From Rotaria sordida (taxonomy: Eukaryota; Rotifera; Eurotatoria; Philodinida; Philodinidae): 64,000 bases of DNA. Made by a program: the position numbers and the translations under genes. Position 1 is the first letter of the stretch. Every line of letters begins with the position of its first letter. Below the pieces are notes generated by a model. That model was given only the letters and a program-made list of their open reading frames with translations, did no database searches and was not told the origin of the DNA. Location of the stretch: NCBI GenBank assembly GCA_905250125.1, contig CAJNOL010000607.1:1-64000 (forward strand), written 5' to 3'. Below, piece after piece: positions 1-11,393 of this stretch.

Positions 1-2577
1 TTTACACATTTATTCTATAATTACAAACGATAATAAGAATTATATATAAGTGTATTGAGATTGTGTAAAAGAAATGTAAAAGTAGGAAAAATAGTCTATT
101 TGTTGTATGACCTCTTTCGCCATTGTAATATAATAATTGGCCACAGATTTTTATTATGTTGAAGTCATTTTTATTTCTATGATCGTATACTTAGTTAATC
201 CACTTGATGTCAATTTATTGAAATTTGATATAGGAAAAAAAGTTCAATTTTCATTTGAGTTATGTTCAATTAGATAAAGCGTTACTTACTCTACAAACTC
301 AGTATTATCTGTGTAAATCGGAATCAGTCATTCTGAAAAGCTATAGGCTTATTTCTCAGACGAGTCTAAGAGATGGAAATGAAAACAATATGTTTTACAG
401 AGTTATTTCAATATTTTGATTCGATCAAAAAACGGCTGAGAGTTTTGTACTGGTAGAATTGGTAGAACAATTCTAGTTCTATTGAATAGATTAGGATACA
501 ATATCGAACAATTTCACTTTTTCGACTAATAAAATCTCAATGATTGCACTTCATTATTTGACTGATCGGTGAATAGTTAATAGATATATAAGATAGAATT
601 TTAATAATAAATCAATCAGATTTAGTATAGTCTGATGTGCCTTTCCATCAAATATCTGAATATGATTTTCAATTTCATTTTTAAAATTGTTTTACTGAAG
701 TATATTCTTAGAATAAAAAAAAGAGCTATGGTTAAGTATAATGCGGATAAGGTTGAGAGTGTCACTCGAGGTGCAACAAATCCAAACCTTTCGAATTTTT
801 GTCGAATGACCTAAATATAAAATGATTTGGTAGAATAAGATATAATCAACTCTACAATATTCTTAATCCTATATATATCCTACCCTTTATATCACTAAAT
901 ATCGAGACATTGTGTGTGATTATAGAAAATATTAGAAATAATAAAAATAAATTCCAACTAATTGAACTAAAATCCATTAGATTTTTATCGGTGAGAGTAT
1001 CAAAAATCTGATTTTTCAGGTTGGAAGATGAATTTTAATCGATTTTTAATTAAAAATCAATTAATAAGCAGACTTTTTATTGCATTGTTTTTGCAATACG
1101 AAGAGCATCGACGAAGACTGATAAAAAAATCGATTCTCGCCAATATATATTCAGTTAATTATCTCTGATTGATATAAACTACTCATTCTCTTAAACCTAC
1201 CAATGACGACGATAAACAATAACTATTTACATTCTTCGTTTATACCAATCATAATCAACTCTTTTAACTCTATAACAACTATCTAAAATAATCATCGTTA
1301 ACAAAAATCATTAAAATACAACAATTCGAAAATGATTCAAGTACTTTCATTCAATTAAATATAATACGGTCTACATTCGCTCAACTAATTCCCTATTATT
1401 GACTCTCACACACAGGTATAACTCTGTCATCATAGGGATATACCTCTTTTTATCACAGACATAATAGTAGAAGTTTACAAGCATAACTATATAAGGAAGG
1501 GTATAGATTTAAGGATAAACAAGGAAGACTTCACTTACAGCAACAATTTTCGCTTCGTTACGGTTGTATACGATTGTTTACAACTAATAATGATCATGAA
1601 CGCCAGTTTATACTGTCATATTCGTCGGGACTCTGACCGTTGTTATGGCATATATTTATAGGATTGTAAACTGTGTAGGTATTCTGCGATATGCAGTATG
1701 ATCAGATACCATCGTTATATTGTGATTATCAATAAGTTTATTTCCAGCTCGTATATAGTCGTCATTTTAACTTTGACGTTCTTTTAGGGCATTGTAAATC
1801 TCATTTTCGGATTGTTTATAATGGTTAAAAATGTTCAACCTAAGATATGTCTCTTGATAAATAATCGTATAAATAATGATAAATAGAAATCGAGCTATGT
1901 CGATTTCCAATATAAGATAGTTATTCAATTTTATTTCAATAAGATAATTCAATATAAAAGTCAATTGATAAAAATCTATTAACTATACTACGATCAATTT
2001 TATTCTAATAATTAGAATGATCTTATGTATATTTTTACACAAAAAAAGTCTCTAACATTGATAAAAAATGTTTGATTTTCGAAAAAAAAAAATTTATAGT
2101 CAAATTTTAGAATAAATAACATAGAAAAAGTGAAAAAATCTCGATCAACTAGTAAAGTAAAAGTTGTCTCTACTGATCGATAAGAAATTTTCGATAAGAT
2201 GAACTGTTTATCACTATCGATTAGAATTGTGTCTTCTCTAGATGAATATTTCGTGGAAGCTATTCTATTGCTCATTGAGATGTTCAAATAAGTGAAACAT
2301 TTAGTAGATTATTTTATCTAATAACAATAGAAGAACAAGTAGAGAATATTTTATCAATCACTAGTTTAGACTATAGGAAAGCTTTTACCAATAACAAAAT
2401 TTCTGGTCCATAATTCGTTGTTAATATTCAGTTTGACATTAGTATATTACTTTAAAGTTCAATTTTTTTTTTTTTTTTTTATTGAGGACAGTTAAACAAT
2501 GTTATGTTTATTCTAGATTATTTTGAAATTGTTCTATTATTCTCTTATCCATATTCAATCAATATCAATTGGATTTT
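1..2577. other. AT-rich non-coding region
   Basis: No exon-like reading frame with splice signals is visible on either strand. The region is AT-rich with short A and T runs, including a T20 tract near 2462-2481 just upstream of the first gene. It may hold the promoter and 5' UTR of that gene, but no recognisable element can be pointed to. Confidence 0.6.
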
Positions 2578-3483
2578 ATGAAAGTCTTTGTTATCGGCGG
2601 TTCAGGTCTTGTTGGAAGTCACTGTCTAACATATTTTAGAGAAAAAGGTTGGACAGTTGAAGGTTCACATTATAATTATGCAACGGATAGAACCTCTTAC
2701 TACAATACATTAGAACCACAAAATAAAAATAACTTCGATGTTATATCTTTTCGACCTGACGTTATTGTACATTGTGCAGCATTGACAAATGTTGATCATT
2801 GCGAAACACACGAAGAAGAAAGTTATCAACATACGTTTAAAAGTACTGAACATGTCTGCGAACTCTCGATGATATGTGGTGCACGAATGGTATATATATC
2901 AACAGATTATGTATTCAATGGTGATCATGGTCCTTATAATGAGAATGACATACCAAATCCAATAAATATATATGGAAAACACAAACTTCTCAGTGAACAA
3001 CTTGTAATTAATTCTATAATTGATTCTTTAGTTATTCGTGTGACAAATGTCTACGGAGATGAATCACGTGCCAAAAATTTCGTTGCTCGAATCATAAAAC
3101 AGTGTCAGGATAATAAACAACCGTTTTGTTTGAAACTTCCATACGATCAATTTGCAACTCCTATTAACGCATATGATATAGCTCGAGCGATGTTTTGTTT
3201 GATAAGTGACAAAAAGAAAGGTATTTATCATCTGTCTAGTACTGATTACATGAATCGAGTAGAATTGGCTAAAAAAATCCTTTCATATTTAAATAATGAT
3301 CAATTCATCAATGTTGAACCTGTCGATTCATCTACATTGAAACAAATTGCAAAACGTCCACTTCTAGCTGGTTTGTTAAAAGTTAAATTCACCAATGAAT
3401 ATCCAACATTTGTTTTCAATAGTGTGGATAATTACTTGGCTTCGATTAGAAAATATTCTTTTTCGGAATGGAAACATCCATAA
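2578..3483 (+). CDS. RmlD/MAT2B-like NAD(P)-dependent reductase (extended SDR family)
   Basis: Single-exon ORF of 301 residues ending in TAA. It belongs to the family of dTDP-4-dehydrorhamnose reductase and its animal relative MAT2B, the regulatory subunit of methionine adenosyltransferase. Visible motifs are the Rossmann nucleotide loop GGSGLVG at residues 7-13, ISTDYVF at about 107-113, and the catalytic YxxxK as Y132-K136 in IYGKHK. Length fits the family (bacterial RmlD about 290-300, MAT2B about 330). The ATG at 2578 is preferred because it starts directly at the Rossmann beta strand (MKVFVIGG). Trp codons are TGG. A possible AATAAA polyadenylation signal lies near 3622. Absence of introns in a gene-structure landscape of short introns would fit a horizontally acquired gene, but phylogeny is needed. 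Whether it reduces a nucleotide sugar or acts as MAT2B cannot be decided here. Confidence 0.88.
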   Translation: MKVFVIGGSGLVGSHCLTYFREKGWTVEGSHYNYATDRTSYYNTLEPQNKNNFDVISFRPDVIVHCAALTNVDHCETHEEESYQHTFKSTEHVCELSMICGARMVYISTDYVFNGDHGPYNENDIPNPINIYGKHKLLSEQLVINSIIDSLVIRVTNVYGDESRAKNFVARIIKQCQDNKQPFCLKLPYDQFATPINAYDIARAMFCLISDKKKGIYHLSSTDYMNRVELAKKILSYLNNDQFINVEPVDSSTLKQIAKRPLLAGLLKVKFTNEYPTFVFNSVDNYLASIRKYSFSEWKHP

Positions 3484-4936
3484 ACGACGTTCAGATATAG
3501 GAAGAAACACGCATTTTTTACTTTTTATCTTCCTCTTATCAAACAACTCGGATGTTAACTTTGTTTTCATCGTCAATCTAATAAGAGGATTTTTTCGAAA
3601 TTTTATTATATTATATTTAATAATAAAAAGACGATTTATTAAAAACAATCTTTAACAAGTTTATAAAAGAAAAAAGTTCTTCTTCTTGTTAACATACAAA
3701 AATATATGATAGATAAAGAATAAGTTTAGTGCATAAACTAGAAAATCTTTCCATTTTTAAAAGGTGATCAAGAAGTTTTGACCCCTTTTGTAAAATAACT
3801 TTATTCATATGAATAAATATATTCGTATAAATGTCTTTATAGAAACAAAACTCTAGTAAAAGGTACTCTTCAACATCATACAAAATTGATCCTGATAACT
3901 GATTGTGTAAGAAAGTTCTAATCCTATAAATATCTTTTATATTTAAAAGTAAACTGTCTCTCAATATAAAATAAGGTTAAAACTGAAATAATGATTTGTG
4001 TCACTCAAACAATTAATTCCCATTAGTGAATCACTTTTAATAATATTTTATGATTAATTAAATGTAAAATACATTAATCGTTTATAGTTGGTAATGTGCA
4101 CTAAGCTTATTCTCGAATCGAAAGATTTCGACGTCAATAATAACCGTCTGGATTGAGAAATTCTCTTTCATTTAACTTATAAATTTTTTTTAAAATTTAT
4201 TATTTTTATTAACTGCTTTCGTCATTCGTTTTCTTCTGAGAGTAGTTTATATAGAATATGTTAGTCAGTCTTTTACTAATTTTTTTCTTATATTCAATTT
4301 ATTTTATCTTAATGATAGTCGATAGAAAGAAAAACATATTTCAAAACGAATATATTTATAAATCTATTATATATATTATTAATCATTAAACAATTCTCAA
4401 CTGATTTTACAATGGAAATTTATCAGTTGAATCATAGATTTAGAAATCTACCGAGTCTGAGCTTCTCACTTACAGTTTTAGTATTCGTTCAGTGTCGATT
4501 TCGATATCAGTCTTAGTCTTAATATCTGCAACTTGTGTGTCAATCTAAAATATCTGTTATTTACTCTCTTTTTCCATTGAATTAATGGACACATTTATTT
4601 TTATGATTATTTCAATATGTTTGTTAATTAACTGTTAGGCTCAAAATCATTCTCTCAAATCTAAACAAAGCATTTGTTGTACACCTACTGAATAGACTCT
4701 CTAGTGGTTGAATATTGTAAATTGTAAGATAAAAATAAATATATTCTTCGAGAATTTATTGTCTGGAGATCTTTACTAAATAAAAGATAAAAGAAGAGAA
4801 AAACTATTAATAAAAAGAAAAGCATAAATGTTTATTTTTCTTCTGAAAAAAAGTTGACAGAATATATAAGAATTGATAATAGAAGAATTTCAAAATAAAA
4901 ATCGAAAGAAGATATTATTTTAAGAACGGCAAACTA
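3484..4936. other. Non-coding spacer
   Basis: About 1.4 kb between the reductase and a mariner end. The open frames at 3376-3655 and 3689-3964 are short, lack splice context and have low-complexity AT-driven composition. I see no gene, RNA or clear repeat here. Confidence 0.55.
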
Positions 4937-5497
4937 TTGGGTTGGCAAGAAATTTTTGTCGATTTTTTTGAAAATTTTATTTTTATTTTTTAATATCAAG
5001 AATACAACTAGCTTTCAACAATGTATGCTCCATTCCTATCTATAACTTGTCGCCAACGGTCTGGTAGAGAAAGGATCCCGCGTTCGTAGAAATCCTGTGA
5101 CTTTAGGTTAAAGAAGTTGGCGATGTCCATCTTGAGATCGCTTTCGTCGTCGAACTTTTTCTCGTTCAAATGATTAGAAAGAGAACGGAACAAATGGTAG
5201 TCCGTTGGAGCCAAGTCTGGCGAATAAGGTGGATGGGAAACAGTGATCCATTCAAGCTCCAATAACTTTTGGCGTGTCGACTTTGCTACATGGGGTCTGG
5301 CATTATCGTGCAAAAAGTAAATACGATCTTGTTTTCCTTTGACTTTTTCTGCAACCCGATCGAATTGCTGGCAATAGAGATCAGCAGTGATGGTGCAATT
5401 AGCTGGAAGAAGTTCCCAATGAATAATCCCTCTTACTCCCCACCAAACACTCATCATAATCTTCTTTTGGTTAGGGTCATCTTTGGGTGTTGCTACT
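4937..5497 (-). mobile_element. Mariner relic, 3' half only
   Basis: The outer end at 4935-4939 has the TA dinucleotide followed by a mariner-like terminus TTGGGTTGGCAAGAAA. Reading inward on the minus strand, 5497-5008 encodes the C-terminal half of a mariner transposase ending in TAG. Motifs are MMSVWWGVRG, the second catalytic Asp in HDNARPH, and the third in YSPDLAPTDYHLF; 34 residues separate them, the classic DD34D spacing. The N-terminal helix-turn-helix half, the first catalytic Asp and the other terminal repeat are absent. A TIR element begins at 5498 and splits or abuts the relic. The copy cannot encode an active transposase. Sequence differs clearly from the mariner at 19.9 kb, so it is a separate family. 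Confidence 0.85.
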
Positions 5498-6642
5498 AGT
5501 GCCCGGCGTGACCAACTTTTTTGGTCACGGTCACGTGGGATTGATCACGGTCACGGTCACGGGCTGGGCTCACTGTGACCGTGACCGTGAGTCGCGGCCC
5601 TTCTTTCTGGTTTCTCAACATGAAAAAAACCTTTCCAGAAAGACCAATTGCAAAGTTTCCCTAGGGAAAATTCTTGATGTTTCTGTACCAGGTCCTTTAT
5701 GGATTCAGTCAGGATCTTTCCAGAACTCGCTCTTTTTTCCTGAGGAAACGACGAAATCCTGAAAGAAGTATGTAGCTACGGAATTTCAAGATCCCAGCAG
5801 GATTCGAAAAAGGATTATATCAGGACCCTGACCAGGTTACCATTGTTGTTTAACCTGGAATAATTTAGAAAACAAGATGTGGTTGTGGGTGTGAACAGAT
5901 GTTCTACTTGTATTAACTGACAAGAACAGTCACTGATATACTCTCTTGTTGGCTTTTTGTTGCGACGCTCCTCAGTTTTAGCTGCAAAAGTTGGCTGGGT
6001 CCTTGTATCAAGATCCATATCAGATCTTGCCTAAAATTTAATAAAATCTTGAGAGAATCCTCTCCATTATCCCTGTTAGGATCCTAAGCAGGATCATGAA
6101 TGAATCCTTGAAGGATCTTGTATTCATTATCTACAAACACATCTGGCCAGATACGGAAAGAAATCCTAAACAGGATCCTGTATAACTGTGAGAAATCCTG
6201 GCAGCAGGAATTATCAGGAACTGAGCCTGGATCTTGAGGAAAACTTGATAAGATCTTGGAGATTTAGAATCCTGACAGATCCTTGCAAAATTTCTAAAGG
6301 AATGAACAGGATTGAGACTAGGGTTCTGTTTGCTATTAAAAGTGATGATCGGAGGAGGGTAGCTTCGCGGAGGTGTCCGTACTTCCCCTCAGAAGTTTCC
6401 AAAATCACGAATACTAGAAACTTCGCAATTGTTCATAAAAACTGATGACCGGGTGGGAGACGGTAGCTTCGCGAAGGTCCCCCTACTCCCTCTCAGGGAT
6501 TTCCAAAATTTCGAAAAAGTTCCTGTGACTGACCGTGACCAAGCTCCAGTCACGGTCACGGTCACGATCTTTGAAAAAAGTCACGCACGGTCACGGCCGT
6601 GACCGTGACTCACTGGTAGTCACGGCGGTCACGCTGGGCACT
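5498..6642. mobile_element. TIR element with GTCACG-rich subterminal repeats
   Basis: The two ends are inverted copies: AGTGCCCGGCGTGACC at 5498 and its complement GGTCACGCTGGGCACT ending at 6642. About 100-120 bp at each end are packed with GGTCACG/CGTGACC hexamer-like units in both orientations, as expected for clustered transposase-binding sites. The interior (5670-6330) repeats variants of AGGATCCTG/GGATCTTG, and 6342-6415 is repeated at 6441-6515 (TAGCTTCGCG.AGGT core). No long ORF is present, so the element is non-autonomous. Termini resemble hAT-type ends only loosely; both flanks read ACTAGT across the ends, so the exact boundary and target duplication are unclear. Confidence 0.75.
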
Positions 6643-6835
6643 AGTCCATACTTCATGTTGTCCATCACATTTATCAAATTCTATATCAATATTAAATTTA
6701 AAAAGATCTTTTCTCCTAATTATATTTTGTCTCATCATCAATTAAATAGTGACATTTTTCTTGATGAGCTCTGTTAGCATCATATGTGAGTCATAAGTGG
6801 GCATCAGCGGAAAGGAAAGAGAAATGAGAAAAAGA

Positions 6836-6910
6836 TGACCTTTGTGAAACTCGAACCCACACCTTCTGCTTTCCGGGCAGATGTCCGAAGCCAATTAGAC
6901 TAGAAGGACA
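6836..6910 (-). tRNA. tRNA-like sequence (possible tRNA pseudogene)
   Basis: Read on the minus strand, 75 nt fold as a cloverleaf: acceptor strands TGTCCTT and AAGGTCA (six of seven pairs), a 3-bp D stem, a perfect 5-bp anticodon stem TCTGC/GCAGA around the loop CCGGAAA, and a T arm with loop TTCGAGT whose stem uses two G-T pairs. Position 33 is C instead of the universal T, and the implied anticodon GGA would be Ser although the long variable arm of tRNA-Ser is missing. I therefore call it tRNA-like; it could be a tRNA-derived repeat or pseudogene rather than a working gene. Confidence 0.5.
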
Positions 6911-7032
6911 ATCTTAATCTCAGTTTAGCATCCAAGTGTATCATCATGGACGCTAACAAGCTCGTTCACGAATAATTCCTAATATACAAACAACTAATTC
7001 AACTTTACGTAAACTTTTATCATTTGGATCAC

Positions 7033-7145
7033 CTATACAATAAAAAGTTCTTTGTTTTTAAAAGTATATATCGACTGGTAAATACAAAATTAGATGAAAA
7101 TACTTCTGTTTCTTGATCTGTATTAATATTAGTATTATCATTCAT
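7033..7145 (-). CDS. Possible first coding exon of an unidentified gene downstream of ENY2
   Basis: A TTTCAG acceptor precedes an ATG at 7145 and an open frame of 37 codons ends at a GTGATC donor. The peptide starts MNDNTNINTDQ. A diverged counterpart (starting MSDDIKTKQI) occupies the same position after the second ENY2 copy near 12.4 kb, which suggests that coding sequence was included in the duplicated segment. No family is recognised and following exons are not identified, so this is weakly supported. Confidence 0.25.
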
Positions 7146-7237
7146 ATCTGAAATAACTAAAATTTTTTTAAAGAACAAGATCCTTATATTTTTATTATTT
7201 ATTTTAAACAAACAACATATACAGAAAATATTGTCAC

Positions 7238-7443
7238 TTAGAGTTCTTCATGTTTTGATAAATATTGACGAAGACGAGCCACCATTTCTTTTTTAATTGT
7301 ATCAGGTACAAGAGCTAAACATATATAAAATCATCATATAAATATTTAAGAAAATAATAAATATTTACCATGGCCTTTTGCCGTTATTTCTTGTACAAGT
7401 TCATCAACTGTAATATTTTCAAGACCTTTTTCTTTCACAATTT
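7238..7443 (-). pseudogene. ENY2: ENY2 (Sus1), last two exons; 5' part missing
   Basis: ENY2 is a small helical subunit of the SAGA deubiquitinase module and of the TREX-2 mRNA export complex. Exon 7369-7443 encodes EIVKEKGLENITVDELVQEI and continues through a GTAAAT donor into 7238-7314, encoding ALVPDTIKKEM and so on to TAA. The phases join exactly, and about 50 residues match the C-terminal half of animal ENY2 (human KEVIKEKGLEHVTVDDLV...KGRALVPDSVKKEL). The N-terminal half, which should carry the L.ECGW..QLK..C segment, is not found upstream: the acceptor at 7444-7445 is followed within about 25 bp by a MITE (7469-8084) and then unrelated sequence. The remaining frame is intact, so decay is recent or the 5' exons lie further away than I can recognise. 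Confidence 0.82.
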
Positions 7444-7468
7444 CTATGATTAGAATTATTCATACTTA

Positions 7469-8084
7469 CGAGGGAACATTCCCAAGGGTCACCTTGCTTT
7501 TGAGTCGAAAGCATGATTATTATATAGATATATGAATATCCTAATAAAAAGAGTTCGTGCTGCTAACTTATTGTTGCCGAATTATTGCGATTTTACGATA
7601 GTTTTAAGCAGAAAGCTGTGAGCCTCCTCAGAAATACGAAGAAAACTGAGTTTCGAATTTTGACTTGAGGCTTTGCGCAGAGACAGGTCACAATAAGAAC
7701 AGTCTATTGTGAGAGTTTCAGACCTTTTCGTTGTTCGTAGTCTAAAATAAGGATAAACAATCAACTGTATATATGAGCAATATTTTACCATAACTGTATC
7801 TTAGGATAGAAACAGCCAAAAGAACTGAAATTTTCATAATAAACTATTCTCATCATGGCCTGTCTCTATGCAAAGTTTTACGTCAAAATTCGACAATCAG
7901 TTTTCTTCATGTTCCTGAGGGAGACCACAGCTTTCTCCTTAAAGCTATTGTAAAAAATGCAATATCTCGACAGTAATCAACTATCACCACTAGTTATTTT
8001 TAGAATATTCATGGATCATGACGGCCTATATAATGCGCATACACTCGACCCACGATCGATGTGATACTAGGGAATGTTCCTTCG
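7469..8084. mobile_element. Harbinger-like foldback MITE, TTA target duplication
   Basis: Element of 616 bp bounded by CGAGGGAACATTCCC at the left and the complementary GGGAATGTTCCTTCG at the right, flanked on both sides by TTA (7466-7468, 8085-8087). The two halves are imperfect inverted repeats over most of their length. The 3-bp TWA duplication is the hallmark of PIF/Harbinger insertions. It has no transposase ORF. Related elements are at 40900-41517 (618 bp) and, cut by a gap, at 37249. All share the CGAGGGAAC end and an internal stretch around GTCAAAATTCGAAACT. This copy lies beside the ENY2 fragment. Confidence 0.8.
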
Positions 8085-8087
8085 TTA

Positions 8088-11000
8088 GAATTATTTCGTA
8101 TCGCATAATGGACAGGCTGGATGATATAAAGAATATGATTTTTTCAATATTCTATACAATCCAAGAGTATTATAGAATTATCAAATATCAGAAAAGTTTC
8201 TATAAGTAGCATCAGAGATCGAAACCAGATGAGCCCGATCGGGTTACACCTAAATCCTAGAAATTACTCCATGTGAAAATTTTATAAGGAAAATATCCAC
8301 ATCAAGAATGTTTTTGATGTCGAATAACGATCATCAATTTTAATAAAAAATGAATTAGAGATTATTAAAGTGAAACAAACTGATTTTTGCAATATTTTTT
8401 TTGCTTTTGTTAATTTCTAGCAAGTGACTCATAAAGAATAGAACAGTTTTTTCTTTTTTCTACAACTAGAATCACATTTTAAAGGTCCCTTTTTTAGTTC
8501 TTCAATATTATTGACTTTGTTTTACAGATCAGTTTTTCTTCTCGGTGAAAACTGAAGCTGGCCCACACGCGACAGTTTAAAAGCATGGGCTGATAGATGA
8601 TTTTCGACATAAGAGCTCAATTAAAATTTGGAATATGCTACAAAATTCTCCATAGAATTCTCAATTTATCGACGTGTCAACAATTTTTTGCAAAAAAAAA
8701 TTTTTGAAGGAACAATTGTAAATAATAATTAAAAAACCCTGTGAAAAACTCTTTTCTATAGTAGACTTCTGATAATACTTGTTCTCATTTCAGTACAATA
8801 TAAATATTTTCTTTCGTTAGTATAAATTTTATATCTTTCTTTTTCCATATGAAGGTGTGAGGGTGACTGAAAATAGGAAGCATTATATGCTAGTTCAATG
8901 CAAAACAACATGATTTCTAATGCTGGAAGCCATTTTGATAGTATATAAATCAAGAGAAGTCAAAGAAATCAGTTGTGTCGTATAAAATGCATCATTTTGT
9001 AATAATTGATTCCTATTTCACTATTTTGAGAATTATACTCATGAAGAATGAATGTGTTTCATTTTGTAAATGGATAGTTCTTAACGATTGGACCACTTTA
9101 TCTCTTTTTTTTTACAAATTAGACGAACATTCCAGGGATTTCATTCTAAGCTTGAGAGAGATAGTATTCTTCGTTCTACATACATGCAGCTCGGTTCAAA
9201 TGTCCTTCACAAGGATCCCTATGAAATTCGATTTGTCCTGCATATCGAAAGACGTCTCTAATCATGTAAGTCAATTACCTGTCTTGTCTACTTCTCAGCT
9301 CTACAAAACAAAAATCTTATATGAAAATAATGTATTCTGATGTAAATAGCAATAATCTCTCTATTAGAAAGAGACTATGTTAATCAGAATATAACAAATA
9401 TACACATTAGAAGTCTAAATCAAAATGTTTATTGTTTTCTGTCGCTAATCTAGCTTAGAAAAATAATAATGAGTAATATAAAAAGAAATGCTAGACCGCT
9501 CAAATGTCATCGTTCAATATGTCATTTCCTCCAAAACGAGCTACTATAATCAGCATCCAATAGGTATACACCAAAAAAGTGTATATCAAACAGATTTGCA
9601 CTTTAGATGAAATAATGCAATTGAGAGTTTATTAAAAATATATGCCCATACAGTTTTTCCTTCATAGACATTTGGTGCAAATAAAATATTTGTTTTCATA
9701 CATTCAATTTTCATTTGTAATTAGTAATGTTGACAAAATATACTGTTTACATCTAACCATGTAGTCATCATTTCAAATGAATAACTTCTGTGCGTCGAAT
9801 TTTGTATCATAATTGTCCGTTTCGATTCATCGCTCATTTGTTGTATATGTTGTGCATTCTTTTCATTAAAAAGGTGTCTGATTTTAATACATGTCAAACA
9901 TCTTGTTTCTAAGTGCTTTTTGACAAGAGAATACACAGACAAAACTAATATCAACTAATCATCCATAGTATACTTATATAGATGATTAACTATCAATCTA
10001 TATAAAGTAGATATGCCATCAAAAAAATATTACTTAGTTCCATCTAGATCAAGAAAATTCTGAATAGTCGAAACTGATGAATGAAAACTCTTGTTGGCTG
10101 AATGTGGTGTAAAATATCTTTTCTAAATAGTTTTTACTCTAAATATGTGACTGCATACGTACAAGCAAATATATATACAATCGTATTTTATTTCGTATAA
10201 TCTTCTACTCAGCTGAAGGAATTACTTGATTAAGTTACTCATAAAGTATATTATCAAACGACAAAAAAAATGAATAGCTATTTTAATGTACCATTAGATA
10301 CGAAATACTATTGAATTCATATTGAACCATAGAAACCAACAATACGTTTTTCGCAGAATTAATTCATTGTTATATTGACGTTATATTCTTGTTTACATAT
10401 ATTATTACTAGTCATGATTTTTTTTCTTCATATATATTATATTTCTCTCAAAACAAGTAATTGTATATGTGATTTAGACATCTTCTTTTCCCATTCTCTT
10501 TGTATTTTAATATTGCTTTGTATAGAATAAAAAATATGAATGACACATGATTAAATAACAACCAGAAAGAAAGAGACTAATCATCAATTTATATACTTTA
10601 ATATAAAGCCAATATCGTCATTAGAAAAAAACTGCAATCAAAATGATTTATTTTGAAAAAAATTATATAGTTTAATTAGTTTAATATCAATATTATTCGT
10701 TTATTTTAAAATTGGAAAGTTTAAAATACATTAGAACAATAACAAAAGAAATAACTACACAATGTACAAAAGTTGTATATAGAAAAAATGATCCGTCTTA
10801 TTGCAGATGTATTTATATCGTCTAGTTGAGGTACCTATACGCACATGTATTATCGATTATTCTCACCTAATTAAACTTAACGACGCAAAAATTAGTCATT
10901 TAAAAATAAGAAAGAATAAATCACAAGATAAATAATGCATCAATATGAGTATCTTATGATTGTGTAGATTTTGTATAAACTGGTGAAGCTCTTATGTTAT

Positions 11001-11162
11001 TCATATTAACAAAACAATATTCTAGATGAATCTTGAGATAAAGATTCAAATGATTGAATTATAATATAAAATTAAAAGAAAAGAATATTAATATATTTAC
11101 AATTGCTTTTATTATAGCTAACGCATATGTTTAAGAATATTTAATAATCAGAATAATTTACT
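8088..11162. other. Non-coding region without recognisable genes
   Basis: Three kilobases with only short open frames (for example 8975-9340 on plus, 9721-9954 on minus) that lack splice-joined partners and any recognisable family. Composition is AT-rich with no tandem array or long inverted repeat that I can see. Confidence 0.5.
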
Positions 11163-11393
11163 TCACATTTCCTTTCGAGACATTGAAATCAAAGGCTGTG
11201 GAGAGTGACCCAATACACCGTACACATACATAGGATGACAATCGGGTTTGTATAGTTCTTCATGTTGTTTCTCATCTGTTTGATTTATATTTTTTTGTGG
11301 AGTAAAAATAAATTCAATTGCAGCTATGGTACTAACTAGCACAGCCATAGCACTAGTACTAATAATAATCAGACTCGCTGCTGTCTCTATTAT
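11163..11393 (-). CDS. Possible terminal exon of a membrane protein
   Basis: On the minus strand an open stretch of about 77 codons encodes a strongly hydrophobic segment (ISTSAMAVLVSTIAAIEFIF) followed by a polar tail ending ISMSRKEM and a TGA. It begins just after an AAG that could be an acceptor, and an AATAAA lies about 50 bp past the stop, as for a 3' terminal exon. No upstream exons could be joined confidently and no family is recognised. If real, it would be one of only two genes here ending in TGA. Confidence 0.3.
   Translation of the reverse strand: MIETAASLIIISTSAMAVLVSTIAAIEFIFTPQKNINQTDEKQHEELYKPDCHPMYVYGVLGHSPQPLISMSRKEM

Noticed and set aside
8975..9340. 121-codon plus-strand ORF
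   Set aside because: No splice structure, no recognisable domain, composition typical of chance AT-rich reading; not enough to call a gene.
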